Part shown: in pieces, positions 1 through 8,124 of the stretch
Numbering within the stretch: position 1 is the stretch's first letter
How the letters are laid out: every line of letters begins with the position of its first letter
Origin: an uncultured Cyclobacteriaceae bacterium
GTDB taxonomy: Bacteria > Bacteroidota > Bacteroidia > Cytophagales > Cyclobacteriaceae
DNA: 64,000 nt
Reading direction: 5' to 3'
Assembly (NCBI GenBank): GCA_937146645.1
Contig: CAKZRQ010000016.1
Coordinates: 124,001 to 188,000 of the forward strand
Made by a program: the position numbers and the translations under genes
Notes under the pieces: model-generated
Told to the model about the DNA's origin: nothing
Databases searched by the model: none
Seen by the model: only the letters and a program-made list of their open reading frames with translations

Positions 1-2194
1 TAATTGAAACATTCGACTGACCTTGACCAGCTTCTATTTCTCCACCGATTGCATCCCATAAGATTTCTACTCCCTCTTCGATTTCTATGGAGTAAACTTC
101 AGTAGTTCCTGTGCAGGCTGTTCCACTTCCTTCGATAGTTTGAATCGAAGGAATATCCGTTACCAAAACTTCCAGGGCGGAGGTCTCACCATTCCCACAG
201 AAATTCTCGTTAGAAACGAGTACAGCATTTCTTCCAACCCGTTCCCACTGAACCTGAATGGTTGAGGTACCTTGGCCTTCTAAAATTTTCCCCCCATCTA
301 CTCTCCATTCGATAAATGCATCATCGATCTGAGGTTCGTCAATCCGATACTCCTGGATAATAAGGCAACTTTCTTCTGGTCCAGTTATCTCACTCAAAGA
401 CCCTGGAGGGGCGCAGGTATAATTCAAAATTGTTCCATCCTCTCCTGCTGAATAAGCAATAAGGGGAGTAGCAATACTTATCGAGTGAAGATTTGACCGT
501 GTACCACTTGGTATTTCTGTCCAAGTTTCACCTCCATCCTTTGTTTGGATGGTGAAACCGTTGTCACCAACGGCCATGCCTAATTCATCATCCCAAAAGT
601 CAACATCGTTAATTCTTTCAGAGAATCCTGTTTCTATTTCGCGCCAATTAAGTGCTTTATCCTCTCCTTTTAGTATCACACCTGCATCTCCTACTACTAT
701 GGCGGTAGAAGAATCGACCTTTGCCAATGCATTTAGATTTTCATTCGTCAAGCTTGGTAAGGTTTCCCAATCATTTCCACCATTAGACCAGCTTATTTGA
801 CCATTATCACCCATTGCGAAACCGACCTGAAAATCAAAAAAAGTAACATCCTTTAAATCAAGCGTGGTATTGGTATTTACCTGGGAGTCCCAAGAACCGC
901 CAGAGTCGAAAGAGCGTGCGATATACCCATCAGATCCAGCAATATATGCAACAGAAGGAGCAAAAAGATAGAATCCATTAACATCTTCATCCTCGTTGGT
1001 TGACACATCGATCCATGTTCTAGCGGAATTCCCAGTTCTGAAAATTTGACCATTTTTACCAGAAACATAACCAAAACCAGTGCTCCAAAAATCAATGCTT
1101 TCAATGTCAAGAAGCTCAGGCAGAGGTCTCAGTATGAGGCTTGATCCGGCATTGCCGGTGACATAGACAGCCCCTCTTTCTCCTGCAATGAAGCCAAAGC
1201 GATCCGTCTTAAAATCTATACTGGAAAAGTTATTCCGTATGCCGGCAAGTATTGCGGTCCAGGCACCCCCCCCATTACCTGAAGAGATCATGTAACCATC
1301 TTGACCCACTGCGACACTATTGTTAGTACCAGGAATAAATTGAAGTTGTCTTAAAAAGCGCGTATTCCCATTCCCCAAGTTGGCTCGCCCAAAGCTATTT
1401 CCCCCATTTGTTGATCGAATGGCCGTGGCGTCTTCGCCAATGGCAATAATATTATTTAGGTTGGAGGGATTGACTTTAATCTCATTTAGTTGAGCAGTGA
1501 CCCCACTATTTAGTGCATTCCAGGTAAGACCAGAATCGATTGATTTAAGGAAAATCCCTTGAGCACCAACTATGTACCCATTTTTGTCTTGATCAAAATA
1601 AATTCCAAATAGATCTGAGCTAGTCCCTGTGGGTATAGTTGACCATGAATCCAAATCATCAACTGAAACCTGGAGTCTACCTCCATTTCCAGTCACAAAA
1701 ATTGAATCCGATTCGGAAAAGAAAAGGTCATTAATGATCAAATCTGGGTTATTAGGGGCCTGAGACCAGGATGTCCCCAAATCGATGGAGAATAGAATTT
1801 CGGACTCGGTGAAGACACTTAAGAGATCCTCTTCAAAAAATCGAATGCCTTTAATATCGCCATTAATGCTAGGATCAATTTGAGTCCAGTTTTCACCTTG
1901 ATCTGTTGATCGAATGATGTACCCTTCTTCTCCTACGGCTAAAATGAGTTGATCGCTAATGAATTTTAGGTCCAAAATCCGAGAATTTGGCAAGAATTCA
2001 ATTTCCTCCCATGTCAAACCTCCATCGGAAGTTTTGATGATTAATTCTTCACCAGCTGCAAAACCTATATTTTGATCCAACCAATCAATCGTTTCCAGAT
2101 CCAAACCCCAACTTTGCAAACGCGTCCAAGTTTGAGCTTTGGCCGAAAGACCAATAAAAACCGATAAAAACAATCCGAGAATCAATCCGCGCAT
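1..2194 (-). CDS. Secreted YCF48/Asp-box repeat protein, 3' end outside window
   Basis: An uninterrupted reverse-strand frame starts at ATG 2194 and runs off the left edge after 731 codons. Residues 1-20 are a Sec signal peptide ending in AKA before QTW. Residues 20 to about 600 are successive beta-propeller-type repeats carrying Asp-box motifs such as STDQGENW, SIDSGLTW, SFDSGGSW and TKDGGETW, typical of YCF48/BNR-like propellers. From about residue 610 the sequence changes to PKD/Ig-like beta-sandwich character (EWRVDGG, VQWERVG), beginning with a Cys-containing segment. In gliding Bacteroidota this layout usually ends in a type IX sorting domain, but that part is not visible, so the secretion route is inferred. 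The binding target is unknown. Confidence 0.85.
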   Translation of the reverse strand, partial: MRGLILGLFLSVFIGLSAKAQTWTRLQSWGLDLETIDWLDQNIGFAAGEELIIKTSDGGLTWEEIEFLPNSRILDLKFISDQLILAVGEEGYIIRSTDQGENWTQIDPSINGDIKGIRFFEEDLLSVFTESEILFSIDLGTSWSQAPNNPDLIINDLFFSESDSIFVTGNGGRLQVSVDDLDSWSTIPTGTSSDLFGIYFDQDKNGYIVGAQGIFLKSIDSGLTWNALNSGVTAQLNEIKVNPSNLNNIIAIGEDATAIRSTNGGNSFGRANLGNGNTRFLRQLQFIPGTNNSVAVGQDGYMISSGNGGGAWTAILAGIRNNFSSIDFKTDRFGFIAGERGAVYVTGNAGSSLILRPLPELLDIESIDFWSTGFGYVSGKNGQIFRTGNSARTWIDVSTNEDEDVNGFYLFAPSVAYIAGSDGYIARSFDSGGSWDSQVNTNTTLDLKDVTFFDFQVGFAMGDNGQISWSNGGNDWETLPSLTNENLNALAKVDSSTAIVVGDAGVILKGEDKALNWREIETGFSERINDVDFWDDELGMAVGDNGFTIQTKDGGETWTEIPSGTRSNLHSISIATPLIAYSAGEDGTILNYTCAPPGSLSEITGPEESCLIIQEYRIDEPQIDDAFIEWRVDGGKILEGQGTSTIQVQWERVGRNAVLVSNENFCGNGETSALEVLVTDIPSIQTIEGSGTACTGTTEVYSIEIEEGVEILWDAIGGEIEAGQGQSNVSI

Positions 2195-2198
2195 CGAT

Positions 2199-2206
2199 CA
2201 AAAATA
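2199..2206 (-). promoter_or_regulatory. -7 element TATTTTTG
   Basis: Read on the minus strand, TATTTTTG matches the Bacteroidota -7 consensus TAnnTTTG and ends four bases before the ATG at 2194. No good TTG lies at the usual distance. If it is used, the transcript would have almost no leader. Confidence 0.4.
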
Positions 2207-2298
2207 GCATACTTTAAATAATATTAGACTAAACTCATTGCAGAATACTTGGGTTAAAAAGGGAATCCCGGACTTGGATAGGGTCAGTTGAAAAAGTT

Positions 2299-2306
2299 TA
2301 AATTTG
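2299..2306 (+). promoter_or_regulatory. -7 element TAAATTTG
   Basis: TAAATTTG matches TAnnTTTG and ends three bases before ATG 2310. A TTG sits at 2274-2276, with 22 bases between, slightly longer than the usual 19-21. Start of transcription would fall at or next to the start codon. Confidence 0.45.
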
Positions 2307-2309
2307 GGT

Positions 2310-2975
2310 ATGATTAGAATATGGAAATCGCTTGTCCTTGCGTGTATAATCTCAGTTTTCCTTCTCGCTTGTGGAAGTGGTGAAAGGGTATCTAAAGAAG
2401 TATTCGAAGAAGTAAATAAAAATATGGAGGTCAAAAGGCTAACTGAGGCAGAGATTCTCCAAGAAGCCATGATTTGGGGTGATTCCATTACGATTGAAGC
2501 TCAAAATCAATTGATATCTGCACTGACCCAGGCTATTTCAGAAAATGGTACTGCGAGTGCCATAGAGTTTTGCAACGTTCAAGCTCTTCCAATTCTTGGC
2601 GAAGTATCTGAGAAATATGAAGTAGAGATTCGCAGGGTTTCAAATAGATATCGAAACCCAAAGGATCAGCCCTTTGAAGAAGAAGAAATGCTTCTAGACG
2701 CCTACGAGTATAATGCCGAGAATGGGCTAGAAAGTGATCCTAATATTCAAAAGATTAATTCTGGCGAGACATACTTGTACACCAAAGCCATAGTCATTCC
2801 AAGTGCATTTTGTTTGAGTTGCCATGGAGAGATAGGTAAGGACATTGATAGCGAAACTGAAAGCAAGATCAATGAGTTCTATCCAGAAGATAAAGCGAAA
2901 GGTCATAAGGTTGGAGACCTTCGAGGGATGTGGTCTCTCAAAATACCTAAGAGTTCGGTTGTCAAGAGAATGTGA
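2310..2975 (+). CDS. DUF3365-type lipoprotein with one CxxCH heme motif
   Basis: The protein has 221 residues. The N-terminus MIRIWKSLVL continues into a hydrophobic stretch ending FLLACGS, a lipobox, so a lipoprotein is expected. The C-terminal part contains CLSCH (C168, C171, H172), a single c-type heme site, within a stretch resembling the DUF3365/Tll0287-like family (ALPILGEVSEKY, RVSNRYRNPKDQP, YTKAIVI). ATG 2310 is preferred over an in-frame TTG six bases upstream because the signal peptide begins there. Family members are thought to be periplasmic redox or sensory heme proteins. It precedes four same-strand genes and could hand electrons to or from the oxidoreductase among them; that is speculation. 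Confidence 0.75.
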   Translation: MIRIWKSLVLACIISVFLLACGSGERVSKEVFEEVNKNMEVKRLTEAEILQEAMIWGDSITIEAQNQLISALTQAISENGTASAIEFCNVQALPILGEVSEKYEVEIRRVSNRYRNPKDQPFEEEEMLLDAYEYNAENGLESDPNIQKINSGETYLYTKAIVIPSAFCLSCHGEIGKDIDSETESKINEFYPEDKAKGHKVGDLRGMWSLKIPKSSVVKRM

Positions 2976-3047
2976 CGCTCAACTTAAACACCTTTCTTTT
3001 TCTTGGATATTCTGGTATTTTAAAGGGCTTTCAGTATACCTAGCCCT

Positions 3048-4022
3048 ATGTCCAGCATCCATTTTTCTATTCTATTGTGGTTTATTTCTTTTGCTGACCT
3101 GAGTATCCAGACATGGGGGTATGCTACAGAATTTGAAACCTATACCCAGGAAATTCCAGGAACAGAAGTGTCTTTTGATATGGTGCCGATTCCAGCTGGG
3201 GAATTTCTGATGGGGTCAGAAAATGCTGATTTTCCTGATGAGACTCCATCGCACAAGGTAAAGCTAGATGCTTTCTGGATGGGGACCCATGAAGTGACCT
3301 GGGATGCTTTCGAGTTATTTCTGGATAAAAATTATGAGTTGGCTATCTCGGAGACCCCAATCTCAGAGGAAGTTGATGGCCTTACCAGACCGAGTTTACC
3401 TTATTTAGACATGACTTTTGGGATGGGCAAAGAAGGAAAGCCTGCCATAGGAATGACTCAATACGGAGCGATTCAATTTTGCCGATGGCTTTACCTTAAG
3501 ACTGGAATTTTTTATCGCTTACCAACAGAGGCTGAATGGGAATACGCAGCTTCGGCTGAAACTGATTCAGATTATTTTTTCGGGGATAATTCGGATGAAC
3601 TCTCTGAATACGCTTGGATCGCTTCGAACTCCAATGGATCGACTCAGGAGATAGGAAAAAAGAAGCCAAATCAGTTTGGTCTCTATGATATCTACGGGAA
3701 TGTCATGGAGTGGACCTCTGATCAATACGAGAGTGATTTCTATTCGAATTCTCCAGACTCTAATCCAGAAAATCCTTCATTAAAACTCTATCCTCGAGTG
3801 GTCCGAGGAGGTAGCTTTAAGCATAGTGAAGGAGAGATTAGTTCTTCTCGGAGATATAAAAGTGACCCTAAGTGGAAGCAATTGGATCCCCAGATTCCTA
3901 AATCACAATGGTGGTTCCCAGAAGCGCCATTCATTGGGATGAGATTAGTAAGGCCTCTTGAAAATCCTTCTCAAGAGGAAATTGAAGCATATTATTCCCG
4001 AGAACCCATACCAGATTATTAA
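3048..4022 (+). CDS. FGE-sulfatase (SUMF1) fold protein lacking active-site cysteines
   Basis: 324 residues. The segment VPIPAGEFLMGS, then KVKLDAFWMGTHEVTW, RLPTEAEWEYAA, GLYDIYGNVMEW and RVVRGGSF is the classical order of formylglycine-generating-enzyme domains. True sulfatase-maturing enzymes have a cysteine pair shortly after the RGGSF motif; here that region (KHSEGEISSSRRY) has none, and the only cysteine is in QFCRWL. It is therefore unlikely to be a copper-dependent maturase and may be a structural or binding member of the fold, as in GldJ/GldK-like proteins. A short hydrophobic N-terminus suggests export. It lies 72 bases after the heme lipoprotein and 19 before the oxidoreductase. 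Confidence 0.85.
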   Translation: MSSIHFSILLWFISFADLSIQTWGYATEFETYTQEIPGTEVSFDMVPIPAGEFLMGSENADFPDETPSHKVKLDAFWMGTHEVTWDAFELFLDKNYELAISETPISEEVDGLTRPSLPYLDMTFGMGKEGKPAIGMTQYGAIQFCRWLYLKTGIFYRLPTEAEWEYAASAETDSDYFFGDNSDELSEYAWIASNSNGSTQEIGKKKPNQFGLYDIYGNVMEWTSDQYESDFYSNSPDSNPENPSLKLYPRVVRGGSFKHSEGEISSSRRYKSDPKWKQLDPQIPKSQWWFPEAPFIGMRLVRPLENPSQEEIEAYYSREPIPDY

Positions 4023-4041
4023 AAACTTAAAATAAGAACCC

Positions 4042-5355
4042 ATGAATAACTCAAAAACCAGAAGAGACTTTCTCAAAGCTTCGGCACTCGCTTCCGGAGC
4101 TTTAATGACTCAGCCTTTTACATTAAGCGGTGCTTATGCTGCACCAGATAATCATCTGAAATTGGCTTTAATAGGCTGTGGAGGTCGAGGGACCGGGGCG
4201 GTTTTCCAGGCCTTTGATACAGGGCAGCCCATCAAACTGGTAGCTATGGCTGATGCTTTCCGGGATAGATTAGATAAAAGTCTGGAACCCATGTTGAATA
4301 AATATGGAGCGGAAAAAGTGGACGTGCCTGAGGAACGAAAATTTGTAGGTTTCGAAGGGTACAAACAGGCCATGGCTGAGGCGGATGTAGTGATTTTGGC
4401 AACCCCTCCTGGATTTAGGCCTATGCATTTTGAGGAGGCAGTAAAACAGGGGAAGCAGATTTTCATGGAAAAGCCCGTGGCTACTGATGCTGCGGGAATC
4501 CGAAAGGTTTTGGCGGCAGCCGAAGAAGCGAAAGCCAAAAAGTTAAATGTGGTGGTGGGTTTACAAAGACACTATCAGAATAATTACCGAGAAACCATCA
4601 AGAGAATCCAGGACGGTCAGATTGGAGATATCGTAGGTGGTCAGGTGTATTGGAATGATGGCGGAGTTTGGGTGCGTGAGAGGCAAGCTGGTCAGACCGA
4701 GATGGAGTATCAGATGAGAAACTGGTACTACTTCAATTGGCTTTGCGGTGATCACATCACCGAGCAGCATGTGCATAATATTGATGTGGCAAACTGGGTG
4801 AAAAACGGCTACCCAGTTAAAGCTGAAGGGACTGGTGGTCGGCAAGTTCGAACTGGAAAGGATCATGGAGAGATTTTTGATCACCATGTCATCACATTTA
4901 CATATGAAGATGGAGCGGTGATTCATAGTGAATGCAGGCATTTTCCTGGAGCCGCGAATCGTGTGGATGAGTCTTTTCAGGGAACCAAAGGGAAAGCATA
5001 TATGAGTGCTGGAAATCATGGAATTCTTACCGATTGGTCAGGGAATAGCATTTATGAGCATGATCGTGAGAATAATCCGAATCCTTATCAGCAGGAGCAC
5101 GATGAGCTTTGGGCTGCGCTTGTGAATGGCGATTATAAATTTGCAGATGCTGAAAATGCAGCGAAGAGCACCATGACTTCAATCATGGGGCGATATGCTA
5201 CCTATTCTGGTAAAGTGATTACATGGGATGAGGCTATGAATGGCCAGGTAGACCTTTTCCCAGAGACTCTGTCTTGGGATGCCATGCCTAAGATTGTACC
5301 TAATGAGGACGGATATTATCCCCATGCCATTCCAGGAAAAACCAAAGTTGTGTAA
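4042..5355 (+). CDS. Tat-exported Gfo/Idh/MocA family oxidoreductase
   Basis: 437 residues. The N-terminus carries a twin-arginine motif (TRRDFLKASA) and an AYA cleavage site, so the folded protein is exported with its cofactor. A Rossmann NAD(P) site follows (ALIGCGGRGTG), then the EKP motif (FMEKPVATD) that holds the nicotinamide-side lysine, and a C-terminal substrate domain with GDHITEQHVHNIDVANW, typical of periplasmic sugar oxidoreductases in Bacteroidota. The substrate is probably a sugar or cyclitol oxidised or reduced at one carbon. It is followed after two bases by a Tat-exported TIM-barrel protein, a pairing known from keto-sugar pathways. Confidence 0.9.
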   Translation: MNNSKTRRDFLKASALASGALMTQPFTLSGAYAAPDNHLKLALIGCGGRGTGAVFQAFDTGQPIKLVAMADAFRDRLDKSLEPMLNKYGAEKVDVPEERKFVGFEGYKQAMAEADVVILATPPGFRPMHFEEAVKQGKQIFMEKPVATDAAGIRKVLAAAEEAKAKKLNVVVGLQRHYQNNYRETIKRIQDGQIGDIVGGQVYWNDGGVWVRERQAGQTEMEYQMRNWYYFNWLCGDHITEQHVHNIDVANWVKNGYPVKAEGTGGRQVRTGKDHGEIFDHHVITFTYEDGAVIHSECRHFPGAANRVDESFQGTKGKAYMSAGNHGILTDWSGNSIYEHDRENNPNPYQQEHDELWAALVNGDYKFADAENAAKSTMTSIMGRYATYSGKVITWDEAMNGQVDLFPETLSWDAMPKIVPNEDGYYPHAIPGKTKVV

Positions 5356-5357
5356 TT

Positions 5358-6272
5358 ATGGAAAGAAGAAAATTCATAAAAAATATCAGTGCAGGAGCTA
5401 CACTGGCGAGTATCTCAGGAGGACTAGCTATCGCAAAGCCAACTTCATTATCTAATCGCGCCGAACCCTTTAATATTGATTTTGCTCCGCACTTCGGGAT
5501 GTTTAAAAACTCCGCTGGAGATGATCTGGTAGATCAGTTAAAGTTCATGGCCGACCAGGGTTTTCGATCTCTTGAGGATAATGGCTTGCTAAAAAGAAGT
5601 CTGTCTGATCAGGAAATGATTGGCAAGACTTTGAATGATCTAGGAATGAGAATGGGGGTTTTTGTGGTAGATGGTGGCCAAAATTGGATGACTTCGTTGA
5701 CCACCGGGAAGCAAGAATTTATGGATGTATTCCTAGAAACTTGTCGTAAATCAGTGGAAGCAGCAAAACGAGTTGATGCGAAGTGGATGACAGTGGTTCC
5801 TGGATTTTATGATAGAAGAATGCCGATTGGGATTCAGACCGGAAATGTGATTGAGGCCATGAAAAGGGGCGCTGAGATTTTTGAACCACATGGGCTTACA
5901 ATGGTGATGGAGCCTTTGAGCGATACGCCGGAATTATTTCTAAGAAGATCTGATCAGAGCCATATGATCTGTAAGGCGGTGGATAGTCCAAGCTGTAAAA
6001 TTCTTTACGATATCTACCATATGCAGCGAAATGAAGGAAACTTGATCGCTAATATGGATAGTTGCTGGGATGAAATAGCCTATATCCAAATTGGGGATAA
6101 TCCAGGGCGAAAGGAACCAGGAACAGGTGAAATACATTACAAAAACGTCTTTGATTTTATTCATTCCAAAGGCTTCACCGGAATCTATGGAATGGAGCAT
6201 GGCAATGCACTTCCTGGAAAAGAGGGTGAGATGGCTTTAATCGAAGCCTACAGGAAGGTGGATATCACTTGA
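5358..6272 (+). CDS. Tat-exported sugar isomerase/epimerase-like TIM barrel
   Basis: 304 residues. The start MERRKFIKNISAGA is a Tat signal. The rest fits the xylose-isomerase-like/AP-endonuclease-2 TIM-barrel superfamily (hydroxypyruvate isomerase, YcjR-like): LTMVMEPLSD provides a metal-binding glutamate, KILYDIYHMQRNEGN the Asp/His pair, IAYIQIGDNPGRKEPGTGE a further metal site and YGMEHG the last glutamate. The reaction is probably isomerisation, epimerisation or retro-aldol chemistry on a keto-sugar made by the neighbouring oxidoreductase. The exact substrate cannot be read from sequence. Its stop overlaps the start of the next gene. Confidence 0.85.
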   Translation: MERRKFIKNISAGATLASISGGLAIAKPTSLSNRAEPFNIDFAPHFGMFKNSAGDDLVDQLKFMADQGFRSLEDNGLLKRSLSDQEMIGKTLNDLGMRMGVFVVDGGQNWMTSLTTGKQEFMDVFLETCRKSVEAAKRVDAKWMTVVPGFYDRRMPIGIQTGNVIEAMKRGAEIFEPHGLTMVMEPLSDTPELFLRRSDQSHMICKAVDSPSCKILYDIYHMQRNEGNLIANMDSCWDEIAYIQIGDNPGRKEPGTGEIHYKNVFDFIHSKGFTGIYGMEHGNALPGKEGEMALIEAYRKVDIT

Positions 6273-7291
6273 GAATTCATAAGGTTCTTTTATTCTCTCT
6301 TTTCTATCTACTTTTTGTAGAAGGCGCTTTTGCCCAGAAGTATGGGTGGAAGGAGTTTGAAACACCAGTTGAGGTATCATTGAGGGGGTTATCTGCGGTA
6401 AGCGATGATGTAATTTGGGCAAGCGGATCTGGTGGTGTTTGGCTTAAATCAGAAGACGGAGGGCAAAACTGGGATCACGGAATTATCGATGGCTTAGATT
6501 CCGTGGATTTCAGATCTATTCATGCTTTTGACAAGTCAAATGCCGTAAGCGCTTCAGCTGGTCAACCAGCTGTGATTTATAGGACATCTGACGGAGGGAA
6601 TTCTTGGCAAAGAGTATTGACTTTATCAAAAGAGGCCTTTTTGGATGGTATTAGTTTTTCAGATCCCCTGAATGGGTTTGTGTTTGGGGATCCGGTAAAT
6701 GGCGAGTGGATGATTTACAAAACCCATGATGCTGGTTTTACATGGGAGAAGCTGGAGAATACCCCTGAAGTGATAAAAGGAGAGGCCGGTTTTGCCGCCA
6801 GCGGTTCTTCTATGGTCGCTACTGGAAATATACTTTGGATTGGTAGTGGAGGGACACAGTCAAATCTCTGGTTTTCGTACGATTTAGGTGATACTTGGGA
6901 AAAGAAACCAAGCCCTCTTTCACAAGGCCAACCTTCACAAGGAATTTTCTCTACTTGTTTCATTAGTCCTGAATTGGTTGTGGCTGTTGGTGGAGATTAC
7001 CTAAAACCTGAAGAAACTGAAGGGACGCTTGGAATTTTTTCTGTTTCAAATGGAAAGTGGATTTCTGGGGTAAGCGAACTATATGGTTACCGATCTGGCG
7101 TTGAATATTTGATAAAGAGAGACTTGCTGATAGCGGTGGGACCATCAGGATCAGATTATTCACTTGACATAGGGAAGACTTGGTCAAATTTTAGCTCATC
7201 TGGTTTTCATGCCGTTCGAACGACAAAGAATGGATCTGTTCTTTGGGCAAGTGGCAGTGATGGACGCATTGCGAAACTAATTGAATATTAA
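6269..7291 (+). CDS. Secreted YCF48/Asp-box beta-propeller protein
   Basis: 340 residues with a TTG start that overlaps the preceding stop (TTGA). The TTG is chosen because a complete signal peptide begins exactly there (RIHKVLLFSL to EGAFAQ). Five Asp boxes are visible: KSEDGGQNW, RTSDGGNSW, KTHDAGFTW, SYDLGDTW and SLDIGKTW, so it is a small propeller of the YCF48/oxidoreductase-associated type common in Cytophagales. Catalytic residues of sialidases are not evident, so it is more likely a binding or assembly protein. It is the last gene of the run from 2310 and shares its repeat type with the larger protein at 1-2194. Confidence 0.8.
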   Translation: MRIHKVLLFSLFYLLFVEGAFAQKYGWKEFETPVEVSLRGLSAVSDDVIWASGSGGVWLKSEDGGQNWDHGIIDGLDSVDFRSIHAFDKSNAVSASAGQPAVIYRTSDGGNSWQRVLTLSKEAFLDGISFSDPLNGFVFGDPVNGEWMIYKTHDAGFTWEKLENTPEVIKGEAGFAASGSSMVATGNILWIGSGGTQSNLWFSYDLGDTWEKKPSPLSQGQPSQGIFSTCFISPELVVAVGGDYLKPEETEGTLGIFSVSNGKWISGVSELYGYRSGVEYLIKRDLLIAVGPSGSDYSLDIGKTWSNFSSSGFHAVRTTKNGSVLWASGSDGRIAKLIEY

Positions 7292-7351
7292 CCCCAGATC
7301 ATAAAGTTTATAAATTTTGGTTACCAACTTTAGAGTTTTGGCTATCGATAG

Positions 7352-7359
7352 TATCTTTG
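7352..7359 (+). promoter_or_regulatory. -7 element TATCTTTG upstream of HisA paralogue
   Basis: TATCTTTG matches TAnnTTTG exactly and would give a leader of about 25 bases before the GTG at 7388. The -33 region is poor (TTT near 7329). Confidence 0.5.
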
Positions 7360-7387
7360 AATCCTTTTAAACCTATTCCAGTAGACT

Positions 7388-8122
7388 GTGAGCAAATTTG
7401 AAATCATACCTTCCATTTGGCTAATCAATGGCAAATGTGTAAGACTCAAAAGAGGAGACTTTTCAACAGAAGAGGTAATCTCCGAGAATCCACTTGGGAT
7501 AGCGCAGTCTTTTGAATCTGTAGGAATTCAAAGAATTCACCTCGTTGATTTGGACGGAGCGAGACGAGGAGAGCCTAAAAATTACCATATCCTTGAAGCA
7601 ATAGCAGGTTATACCGATTTAAAGATAGACTTCACTGGTGGTGTTAATACGGATGGTGATGTGATCAAATCATTCGAAAATGGGGCGAGCACCGTGACCA
7701 TATCTTCAGCTGCGGTTAATCATCCCGAGCGATTTGCTCAGTTTATCCTGAGTTATGGAAGGGAGAAGATAATTCTCGCGGCTGATACAGATCCTGCAGA
7801 CCATAAAATTAAAATTCGCGGTTGGTTGAAGAAGACGAAAATCGATCTATTTGATCATATTGAATTCTTTTATGAGCGCGGTCTGAAGTATGCCAAGGTC
7901 TCTGATATTTCCAGAGATGGAGTTATGGAAGGACCTAACCTGAGTTTATATCAGGAAGTGCTGGATAAATTTCCGACTATTTCCTTGAGAGCTAGCGGTG
8001 GAATTCGTGGGATTGATGATTTTAAGGCCTTAAAAGACATGGGTGTTCAATCGGTACTTTTTGGAAGAGCCTTTTTTGAAGGGAAGATTACTTTGCAGGA
8101 AATCGCTGAATTTAATGGCTAG
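7388..8122 (+). CDS. HisA/HisF-related TIM barrel protein with altered active site
   Basis: 244 residues, GTG start. Overall it reads like phosphoribosylformimino-AICAR ribotide isomerase (HisA): IIPSI, GKCVRLKRGDF, RIHLVDLDGA, KIDFTGGV, DISRDG, RASGGIRG and the length all fit. However, the first catalytic aspartate in the canonical PAIDLxxGxxVRL motif is tryptophan (W11), the following Asp is Asn14, and the usual GS of the first phosphate loop reads SS (ISSAAV). The second catalytic aspartate seems kept (D133 in AADTD). It stands alone, outside a histidine operon. I infer a paralogue that has changed or lost activity. It could be the only HisA if W11 is tolerated, but that is unlikely. Confidence 0.8.
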   Translation: MSKFEIIPSIWLINGKCVRLKRGDFSTEEVISENPLGIAQSFESVGIQRIHLVDLDGARRGEPKNYHILEAIAGYTDLKIDFTGGVNTDGDVIKSFENGASTVTISSAAVNHPERFAQFILSYGREKIILAADTDPADHKIKIRGWLKKTKIDLFDHIEFFYERGLKYAKVSDISRDGVMEGPNLSLYQEVLDKFPTISLRASGGIRGIDDFKALKDMGVQSVLFGRAFFEGKITLQEIAEFNG

Positions 8123-8124
8123 GT

